Assembly (NCBI GenBank): GCA_004794655.1
Contig: SMMW01000613.1
Coordinates: 42,501-106,500, forward strand
Origin: Marisa cornuarietis
Lineage: Eukaryota > Mollusca > Gastropoda > Architaenioglossa > Ampullariidae
Length of the DNA: 64,000 bases
Direction of reading: 5' to 3'
The notes beneath the pieces are model-generated. The model was not told the DNA's origin and searched no databases. It saw nothing but the letters and a program-made list of their open reading frames with translations. A program made the translations under genes and the position numbers. Each line of letters begins with the position of its first letter. The stretch's first letter is position 1. Below are positions 56,205 to 64,000 of this stretch, piece after piece.

Positions 56205-56675
56205 CAGCTTCGGTTCACCCAATATCAACGCTCACACCATCTTGCAATCACACGCTCACATCATGACACTGTCACACGCTCACCCGATCTCGCAATCACA
56301 CGCTCACACCATCACACTGTCATATGCTCACCCGATCTGGCAATCACACGCGCACATCATCACATTGTCACAAGCTCACCCGATCACGCAATCATACGCT
56401 CACACCATCACACTGTCATACGCTCACACCATCACGCAATCACACGCTCATTCCATCACGCAATCACACACTCACTTCATCACATCATCACACACTCACA
56501 TCCTCACATCATCACACGCTCATATCATCACACTGTCATACGCTCACCATCACGCAATCACACGCTCACATCATCCCATTGTCACGCGCTCACCCGATCC
56601 CGCAATCATACGCTCTCACCATCACATCATCACACTGTCACACGCTCAAACCATCACGCAATCACACGACGACTA
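56205..56675. repeat. Degenerate minisatellite of ATCACACGCTCAC pieces
   Basis: About 30 imperfect copies of a 15-18-bp element (CAATCACACGCTCACATCAT). It lies in the intron between the membrane exon and the acidic exon. Confidence 0.85.
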
Positions 56676-56767
56676 AATATTGACACACATGCAGGCTACA
56701 CGCAGTTTACAAAGCTTGAGTGAGTAAATGAGTCGTTAATGCTGTGAGCTGAGGTAAAGCTGGTTAC

Positions 56768-56873
56768 TTGTAGAGATTCACTCTCTGTCGCTTACACCAG
56801 TGCAACAAACACACAGTCACCAGGGTTGCCAGCCACAGCAGACCTAACACAATAGCTGCAATCTGCCAGGCAG
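56768..56873 (-). CDS. MAM-domain receptor-like protein, transmembrane exon
   Basis: On the minus strand the acceptor is TCTGGTGTGTTTCAG, entered in phase 1 as required by the stalk exon. The peptide AWQIAAIVLGLLWLATLVTV continues with CLLHWCKRQR: about 23 hydrophobic residues followed by a basic stop-transfer segment, typical of a single-pass type I membrane protein. The 3' edge is uncertain. A GTAACC donor after CTCTACAA gives phase 2, and an AGA/GTGAAT donor 13 bp earlier gives phase 0. Without splicing, translation would end at an in-frame TAA right after VNLYK, producing a tailless form. Confidence 0.75.
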
Positions 56874-57002
56874 CTGAAACACACCAGAGGAAAACGTCTG
56901 AGAGACAATCATATCGTTCTCTCTCTCTCTCTCACCTTTCCTCTCTCTTCCCTATTTCTCTCTCTTTCTCGCTGACCAACCCTCCTTTTCCTTGTTCCTT
57001 AC

Positions 57003-57197
57003 TTTTCTCGCTGTCTTCCTGTGAAGTTCTCCTCGTGTCGCTGTAGGTACTCTTAGCCACTGCAGTCGCAGCTTCACTGGTGGTGTCATAATGAGAGCTG
57101 TTGGTCGTCGGTTTGGAGCCAGTGTTGGTCAGGGCTGGATAAAACTCTCGCATGGTGGTCATACCTGCTGCCATCTTGGCTGTCCCGCTCAAGACTT
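57003..57197 (-). CDS. MAM-domain receptor-like protein, membrane-proximal stalk exon
   Basis: Minus-strand acceptor CTGTATCAGCAG and donor GAGAAAA/GTAAGG. The exon is 195 bp, phase 1 to phase 1. The peptide is rich in Thr and Ser (GSKPTTNSSHYDTTSEAATA) with one N-glycosylation sequon (NSS) and few hydrophobics, as expected for a glycosylated juxtamembrane stalk. It lies directly before the membrane exon. Confidence 0.72.
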
Positions 57198-57334
57198 CTG
57201 CTGATACAGGAGACAGACAGGGATACAGGAGACAGACAGGGATACAGGAGACCTACTCTTTCAACGGAGTGCTTTTTAGCAGATAAGGCTTTGGAATCAT
57301 CAATTATTCCCCCCTCCCCTACTCAATGTGTGTG

Positions 57335-57341
57335 GGTGACT

Positions 57342-57418
<77 letters not shown>
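57335..57418. repeat. (TG)n microsatellite
   Basis: A TG run of about 78 bp inside the 259-bp intron between the two stalk exons, 39 bp from the donor of the first one. Length change here could alter splicing of a short intron. Confidence 0.95.
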
Positions 57419-57419
<1 letters not shown>

Positions 57420-57456
57420 CACCACTAATGCCGTTACTGGTCTGCAGTGAGCTCAC

Positions 57457-57768
57457 CAGTTGTGTTGTCAGTCACTCCTGTCATCTTCTGTAGGTCTGGC
57501 AGTATAGTCACCCGACCTGTCACCCTGTGGTTTGTTGTAAAGTAAGATTCTCTGTCACCAATGGACGGTGTCCACCAGTCACCAGGTGGCGCTGTAAGAG
57601 ACACAGTGGCTGCCGTCACTGGTGGTCTGGCGTGTCCAGGTGTGGGGGAGCTGGGTGTCAACATCGGTCGCGTGCTAGACTCAGGTGAGACTGACGCCAG
57701 GTATGCCAAGTCCCCACTCGTTGTTCCTGAACTCCACTCATCTGTAGAGGGCATCGCTGAGGGCATCG
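57457..57768 (-). CDS. MAM-domain receptor-like protein, mucin-like stalk exon
   Basis: Minus-strand acceptor GTTTCCCAGCAATCAG and donor ACAACTG/GTGAGC. The exon is 312 bp, phase 1 to phase 1. The peptide is Ser/Thr/Pro-rich, including MPSTDEWSSGTTSGDLAYLA and MLTPSSPTPGHARPPVTAAT, with an NTTG sequon near its end. This is a likely O-glycosylated spacer between MAM domain and membrane. A duplicated MPSA/MPS start comes from a repeated GCGATGCCCTC at 57751-57772. No folded domain is seen. Confidence 0.75.
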
Positions 57769-57834
57769 CTGATTGCTGGGAAACCACTGGACACGAGTAT
57801 GTCACCTGTATATTACTGGCGGTAGAGTGAGGCT

Positions 57835-58010
57835 ACATGTTGTAGACGGTAACACAGTGTAGACGGTACATGACACTGAATAGTGGAGATGGTAACAAGA
57901 CAACAGACAGTGTAGATATATACTATATAGTAATGCTACATGTTGTAGACGGTAACACAGTGTAGACGGTACATGACACTGAATAGTGGAGATGGTAACA
58001 AGACAACCTA
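57835..58010. repeat. Duplication of about 108 bp in the intron
   Basis: GCTACATGTTGTAGACGGTA through GGAGATGGTAACAAGACAAC occurs twice (from about 57832 and from about 57942). Confidence 0.85.
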
Positions 58011-58069
58011 TACCACCTACAGAGTGTAGATGGTAACGGGAACGGATAGTATAGAAAATACATTGTTAC

Positions 58070-58400
58070 ACATCACACACTACCAACTCAATATTGCTAC
58101 ATCACACACTACTGACTCAATACTGTGACATCTCACATTACTGACTCCATATTGTTACGTCACACACTACTGACTCAATACTGTGACATCTCACATTACT
58201 GACTCAGTATTGCTACATCACACACTACTGACTCAATACTGTGACATCTCACATTACTGACTCCATATTGTTACGTCACACACTACTGACTCAATACTGT
58301 GACATCTCACATTACTGACTCCATATTGTTACGTCACTCACTACTGACTCAATACTGTGACATCTCACATTACTGACTCCATATTGTTACGTCACTCATT
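58070..58400. repeat. Minisatellite, about 58-bp unit (five to six copies)
   Basis: The unit contains CACACACTACTGACTCAATA then CTGTGACATCTCACATTACTGACTCCATATTGTTACGT. The array ends 23 bp before the donor side of the MAM exon. Confidence 0.88.
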
Positions 58401-58422
58401 GCTGACGAATGAGACTTTATAC

Positions 58423-58743
58423 CTGATAGACCACATGAACCTGACGTGACGGTGACGTCATCGATGGCCAAGAATCCGGAGGTTCGAGTCTTGGTGCCGT
58501 TGAAGACGATATTGAAGCTGGAGGTCGAGGTCAGTGTTGTTTGAGCGAGAGTCCATTGTGTGACGTCAGACCTCGCCTCACGCCACACTGTCCTCTGTGT
58601 GCTCGGGGACTTGGTGGAGATCTCCAGGTGAACAGAGTTGTGGCCGCTGATGAAGTAGAAGAACCTCAGACAGACAACCCCCGTGAACAGCCTGGAAGAC
58701 GCAAATATGTGTGAGCCGACCCTCAGGTGAAGAAACGTACCAC
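58423..58743 (-). CDS. MAM-domain receptor-like protein, exon with C-terminal half of MAM domain
   Basis: On the minus strand the acceptor is CATTTTGTCTACAG and the donor CTATCAG/GTATAA. The exon is 321 bp, phase 1 to phase 1. The peptide gives the second half of a MAM domain: GGTFLHLRVGSHIFASSRLF, then CLRFFYFISGHNSVHLEI, a Trp-containing strand (VTQWTLAQTTL), FNIVFNGT, and the diagnostic end FLAIDDVTVTSGSC. MAM domains are extracellular adhesion or dimerisation modules with conserved cysteines; two are present here. The first half of the domain must be on an exon further right that was not found, so the protein is 5'-incomplete in this window. Confidence 0.85.
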
Positions 58744-59064
58744 CTGTAGACAAAATGTCAGATTAAATATGTGTGAGCCGACACTCAGGTGAAGAAACGT
58801 ACCACCTGTAGACAAAATGTCAGATTAAATATGTGTGAGCCGACACTCAGGTGAAGAAACGTACCACCTGTAGACAAAATGTCAGATTAAATATGTGTGA
58901 GCCGACACTCAGGTGAAGAAACGTACCACCTGTAGACAAAATGTCAGATTAAATATGTGTGAGCCGACACTCAGGTGAAGAAATGTACCACCTGTTAAAT
59001 ATGTGTGAGCCCACCCTCAGGTGAAGAAACGTACCACCTGTAGACAAAATGTCAGATTAAATAA
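58700..59064. repeat. 62-bp tandem array duplicating the MAM exon's acceptor and first bases
   Basis: Unit starts occur at 58703, 58765, 58827, 58889 and 58951, with a sixth shortened copy near 58999. Read on the minus strand each unit holds ATTTTGTCTACAG (the acceptor) followed by GTGGTACGTTTCTTCACCTG AGxGTCGGCTCACACATATTT, which is the beginning of the coding exon. Only the copy nearest the gene continues into MAM coding sequence. Units are almost identical, so the duplication is recent. Confidence 0.92.
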
Positions 59065-59775
59065 GGTCAGGGAGGGGGAGGCGTGAAGAAGGCGGAGGCT
59101 ATAACCACTTCTTTGTCGTTGGACCTTCTTCTAGAACTATCGACTTCACCAACACTTACATCTCCAGCACCCTAAGGAAATAAGATACTAGTCAACAGCA
59201 TACTAATAAAAATAACGCTCCGAACCTCTACAACAAAAGTTGAGAATCTCACAAGATGAAGCGACATGTAACAACATTAGTTTCCTGTGGAATGCTATAA
59301 AAACATTTACCATCCATAGATTCTGTTGTTTAAGACTTTAAGTCACGTGCTTCGGGGGAGACTTAAAGGACAAGCCGAGCGCAACATTTTTCTTTATGAT
59401 CGGGTTACGTTCATTTTAAGATAATAATTCGCAAAATATGAGTACATAATTATATTTAATTTTAAAGATATAAACCTTCAAACATCGGCATTCTTACCTG
59501 CCACTAGGACAGCAGGAGAAAATTATACTCCTGTACTGAAGAGTTCTCTTACGCGCCTAAAGTATTTGTAACAGTGAGTGTGACTCAGTTCAGCAAATCT
59601 GTGCATGTCTTCCAGTCAAAACAAGAAACATCGCTTAGGTTCTCGTGTTCATGAAGCGATTTCTTTGCCCAGAAAATGAAACGGATGATCTGGGGATAGA
59701 GTCCTTCAGATTTAAACTTTTTTTGAAGCTTTCACTGAAATTTATTGATCAAAACCAAATTCATTGAACAGACTT
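59065..59775. other. Presumed intron of the MAM receptor gene
   Basis: Unique sequence; the missing first half of the MAM domain was looked for on the minus strand and not found. Confidence 0.5.
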
Positions 59776-61371
59776 GTGTCACCCCCGTGGGACCCCGGGG
59801 TATGCTTGCCTAGCGAGCATTGTAAGAATAGGGTCCCTGCTGTCCAGCCAGGCATGTCGTAAGAGGCGACTAAGGTGGACACCTCCCCTAGAGGTAAATT
59901 AGGTTGTGGTGGGGCTAACAACCCCACCATGTAAAAAATGCACGTTACAGAAACCATAACCAGAGTACTCGTTACTGATGGCGAAGGTAATGAAACACAC
60001 CAGGGAACTGGACTTATGACGGACGAGAGTCAAACCCCAGAGGGAGCTGGTGCCCCGATGGTGGATTTACTGAAGCAGAAGCAGAAGTTGAGGGTGGGGT
60101 GCTGGAACGTCCAGACCTTGTATCAGACTGGCAGGTTGTCCCAACTAGTCAAGGAGTTTGACAAGTACAACTTGGACATCCTGGGAGTCAGAGAGGTCAG
60201 ATGGACCGGCACGGGGAAAAGGAGACTAGCATCAGGGCATACTATCCTGTTCTCACGAAGATCAGACAACCAACACTCTGAAGGAGTAGCACTACTCCTC
60301 AATAGGAAAACTGAAAAGACACTGGTGGAATGGAAGCCTTATGGACCCAGGCTTCTGAGAGCAAGATTCCATTCAAAGTACACCAAGCTGACAAGGCTAG
60401 TTTGCTATGCACCAACAGAAGACTCCGAGGCAGAAGACAAGGATGCTTTTTACGATCAGCTCCAGGCAGCCACGGAGAGCGTCCGAGCCCATGATTTGTT
60501 GCTCATCACCGGCGATCTCAATGCCAAGGTGGGAAGTGACAATACCTGCAGGGAGCATATCATGGGCAAGCATGGAATTGGAACCATCAATGACAACGGA
60601 GAGAGACTGGCAGACTTTTGTGAAGAAAACAATCTACTGATTGGAGGCACACTCTTCCAACACAAAGACATCCACAAGGCAACGTGGACATCACCAGACG
60701 GGATCACAAAGAACCAGATAGACCATGTCATCATCAACCGAAGATGGAGGAGCTCACTTCAAGATGTCAGAGCCTACAGAGGAGCAGACGTTGCCAGTGA
60801 CCACACTCTTGTGATAGCCGCAGTTTCTCTGAAGCTGCGTCGATCGTGAGGAAAACAGGCAGGTCAGTAGAGAGTGGACTCCGGCAGACTGAAGGACCCA
60901 GCCACCAAACGGGCCTTTGTAGTGGAAGTTAAGAACAGGTTCCAGGCACTAGGGGACCAACAGGAGATGACCTTAAAGGACTTCAATCGAGTCTTACAGG
61001 AAACAGGAGAGAAAATACTGGGCTTCCAACGAAAAAAGAAAGAACAGTGGATCAGAGAAGAGACGTGAAAAAGGATAGAAGAGAGAAAGTCAACCAAGCA
61101 GAAAATCAACAACACCAGATCTGAACGTCTGAAGGAACAACACAGACAAAGATATACAGAAATAAACAAAGAGGTAAAGAGGATGATTAAAACCGACAAA
61201 AGGGACTACATAGAGAAACTGGCAGATGAAGCAAAAGAAGCAGCAGGAAAAAATGACCCGAAGACACTGTATAAAATGAATAAACAGCTAAACAACAGGT
61301 TCAAAAACAGTGAAGTACCAGTGAAAGACATGAACGGAAAGGTTGTCCAGAGAGAGTCTTTATACGACTGA
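59776..61371 (+). mobile_element. RTE-type LINE (second subfamily), 5' half only
   Basis: The segment starts with a non-coding leader (GTGGGACCCCGGGG to GGGGCTAACAACCCCACCATG) and then an endonuclease ORF. It lacks the reverse transcriptase and ends just after VKDMNGKV-like residues at GACTGATGATGATG. Loss of the 3' part while the 5' end is kept is the reverse of normal LINE truncation. It is either an internally deleted non-autonomous form whose 3' tail is the TGATGATG, or a copy cut by later rearrangement. It lies in the presumed intron of the MAM gene, antisense to it. Confidence 0.75.
59938..61371 (+). pseudogene. RTE-type LINE ORF: endonuclease domain with three premature stops
   Basis: The ATG at 59938 opens 303 codons. 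GCWNVQTLY (about residues 53-61, catalytic Asn), GVREVRWTG (Glu), GDLNAKVGS (Asp/Asn), TSPDGITKNQIDHVII and SDHTLV (Ser-Asp-His) make a complete AP-type endonuclease. The same frame continues after stops at 60847-60849, 60868-60870 and 61066-61068 with LKDPATKRAFVVEVKNRFQAL and KTLYKMNKQLNNRF, the usual linker toward the reverse transcriptase, and then ends at 61369-61371. All endonuclease signature residues are still present. The sequence differs clearly from the RTE at 12255-15131, so it is a separate subfamily. Confidence 0.82.
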
Positions 61372-62470
61372 TGATGATGTGTTTGTGACTGTCACACGAT
61401 GTTACTTGGTGATGAGGATGATGTCCTGTAATGCGCAGGTATCCATTCAGAAGAATGCTCACGCGCAGCAAAAAAAGAAAAAAATAAATAAATAAATAAA
61501 ACAACAGGAAAGTAAAAAAAATAAAGACAGAAGTGTTCCTTGGCTGTTTAAGTCCTTCTTAAATAAAGAGATGGGTCTTCAGTCTTTTTCGAAACGTGGT
61601 TGGTGACCAGACGGTGTGGAAACTGTCGATGTTGCATATCTGGTGTTTGATCTTTGTTTCAACTTTTTACAAGCAGTCGTGAACAAATCTGTGAAGAAAG
61701 TGAATCCACTGGCGTTTGCTGCCATTATCTGTAGGATTTCCTTCATGAGTACAAACTAACTCCATCTGGGTGTCAAAGAGAACATTCAGCAACAGCACAA
61801 TGTGTCCTGCTCAGTTGTCTTTTACCGACGATTGCATCTTTTCTCTTCGAATTCAGCTCATGCAGACGATGCTATTTTTAGAAATACTTCCCTTTCGTCA
61901 CTTCCTGTTTTCTTGGCTAATCCAGGTGTGCTTAAGAGAAAAATGTTGATTGCCTCTTTGTCACAAAATACCACCGGAATATGTTTTTGTGATACTTTAT
62001 TTCCAGCGATTTTTGCTGAGCCCTCGTGTTGACATTTAAGTACTTTCTGTTGTTGATGATGCAGCTAATTCCCCCTCTCTTACCGTCACCACCACAACGG
62101 CCTCTGCTGTTGATGACGATGACAAGGATGAAGACTGTCTGCTTCCAGTGTTATTGACATCGGTGCTGTTACCGATGCACCACTTACACCGTTATAAAAT
62201 TTACCCTCACTGTCGCTTTTTACTCCTTTCCAGCCCACCCCACGCCCTCCCTCCCTCGTCCCCACTCCTCCCCCGCTCCCCGCACACACACACACACCCA
62301 TCCACTCACCCGCTCACTCTACACTTTGATTGGCTGCCTGCACTCACCCCCTGTGTGGTCAGCACGTGGTCCGCGGTCAGCAGCAGGACTCATTTTATTC
62401 CAGCCTTCCGCACTGTGAAACGAACATGAGTTGTCTGCCCTCTCAAACGTGCACACCTCTGTCACCTGTT
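61372..62470. other. Unique stretch, with an A-rich tract
   Basis: An A-rich AAAAAAAGAAAAAAATAAATAAATAAATAAA tract at about 61469-61500 could be a retroposon tail. A C-rich segment lies at 62230-62310. No exon was recognised. Confidence 0.45.
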
Positions 62471-62474
62471 CTGT

Positions 62475-64000
62475 TGTCACTGCTAAAGCTGATGACACTG
62501 TCGAGACATACAAACAACTGATGACACTGTCCAGATATAAACATCGGCTTAAGACTGCTGATGACACTGTCCAGACATAGAAACTACTGATGACACTGTC
62601 CAGACATACAAACTACTGATGACACTGTCCAGACATACAAACTACTGATGACACTGTCCAGACATACAATCTACTGATGACACTGTCCAGACATAAACAT
62701 TGGCTTAAGACTACTGATGACACTGTCCAGACATACAAACTACTGATGACACTGTCCAGATATAAACATCGGCTTAAGACTACTGATGACACTGTCCAGA
62801 CATACAAACTACTGATGACACTGTCCAGACATACAAACTACTGATGACACTCTCCAGACATACAAACTACTGATGACACTCTCCAGATATACAAACTACT
62901 GATGACACTGTCCAGACATACAAACTACTGATGACACTGTCCAGACATACAAACTACTGATGACACTGTCCAGACATACAAACATACAAACTACTGATGA
63001 CACTGTCCAGACATACAAACTACTGATGACACTGTCCAGATATACAAACATACAAACTACTGATGACACTGTCCAGACATACAAACTACTGATGACACTG
63101 TCCAGATATACAAACTACTGATGACACTGTCCAGATATACAAACTACTGATGACACTGTCCAGACATACAAACATACAAACTACTGATGACACTGTCCAG
63201 ACATACAATCTACTGATGACGCTGTCCAAATATAAACATCGGCTTTAGACTACTGATGACACTGTCCAGACATAAACTACTGATGACACTGTCCAGACAT
63301 ACAATCTACTGATGACACTGTCCAGACATACAAACTACTGATGACACTGTCCAGATATACAAACATACAAACTACTGATGACACTGTCCAGACATACAAT
63401 CTACTGATGACGCTGTCCAAATATAAACATCGGCTTTAGACTACTGATGACACTGTCCAGACATACAAACTACTGATGACACTGTCCAGACATACAATCT
63501 ACTGATGACACTGTCCAGACATAAACATTGGCTTAAGACTACTGATGACACTGTCCAGACATACAAACTACTGATGACACTGTCCAGATATAAACATCGG
63601 CTTAAGACTACTGATGACACTGTCCAGACATACAAACTACTGATGACACTGTCCAGACATACAAACTACTGATGACACTGTCTAGATATACAAACATACA
63701 AACTACTGATGACACTGTCCAGACATACAAACTACTGATGACACTGTCCAGATATACAATCTACTGATGACGCTGTCCAAATATAAACATCGGCTTTAGA
63801 CTACTGATGACACTGTCCAGACATACAAACTACTGATGACACTGTCCAGACATACAAACATACAAACTACTGATGACACTGTCCAGACATACAAACTACT
63901 GATGACACTGTCCAGATATACAATCTACTGATGACGCTGTCCAAATATAAACATCGGCTTTAGACTACTGATGACACTGTCCAGACATACAAACTACTGA
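62475..64000. repeat. Minisatellite, 29-bp unit, running off the window end
   Basis: The unit is CTACTGATGACACTGTCCAG followed by ACATACAAA, with about 50 copies. Inserts of AACATACAA and a variant unit containing AAACATCGGCTTAAGA recur at intervals, so blocks of five to eight units are repeated (for example 62600-62790 against 63455-63640). The array continues beyond 64000. Confidence 0.94.

Overview
This is eukaryotic, metazoan DNA. It has small exons separated by introns with canonical GT/AG borders and matching phases, several non-LTR retrotransposon relics, a mariner relic, probable SINE tails, and an exceptional load of mini- and microsatellites (roughly a quarter of the window). The LINE types (RTE and an L2/CR1-like element with a TTGTCA-repeat tail), the SINE tails and an ESE-type ETS gene fit a lophotrochozoan, perhaps a gastropod mollusc. 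That taxonomic guess is inference only.

Three protein-coding loci can be supported. (1) On the + strand, 8.77-19.90 kb holds the 3' five exons of an ETS transcription factor of the ESE (ELF3/EHF/ELF5) subfamily. All phases agree and the ETS domain is split over the last two exons. The 5' end is not seen. (2) On the - strand there is a first coding exon at 44.44-44.51 kb and a Pointed (PNT/SAM) domain exon at 33.45-33.69 kb. They are phase-compatible and probably belong to a second ETS-family or SAM-domain gene; no ETS exons for it were found. (3) On the - strand, 54.25-58.74 kb holds six phase-matched exons: the C-terminal half of a MAM domain, two Ser/Thr/Pro-rich stalk exons, a transmembrane exon, a very acidic cytoplasmic exon, and a long tail with ITIM-like tyrosine motifs. 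This looks like a single-pass MAM-domain receptor of unrecognised family. A possible terminal exon of a further gene lies at 47-207 (-).

Mobile elements: a solo-LTR-like insertion (4395-5697) sits inside a minisatellite. The large ETS intron holds a nested stack: an old RTE-type LINE with a twin-priming-like inversion, split by a young, ORF-intact RTE copy with a 9-bp target duplication and by a degenerate mariner. Another RTE relic lies at 34 kb, an L2/CR1-like LINE at 40.3-42.4 kb, and a separate RTE 5' half at 59.8-61.4 kb.

The most unusual theme is tandem arrays that multiply splice-site-like sequence beside real exons. A 2.4-kb array of 21/30-bp units, each with a pyrimidine tract plus CAG, lies directly before the terminal ETS exon. 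A 62-bp array at 58.70-59.06 kb duplicates the acceptor and first bases of the MAM exon. A smaller array at 31.1-31.3 kb repeats a CAG/GTGAG motif. Most long open frames in the window are artefacts of repeats whose periods are multiples of three.
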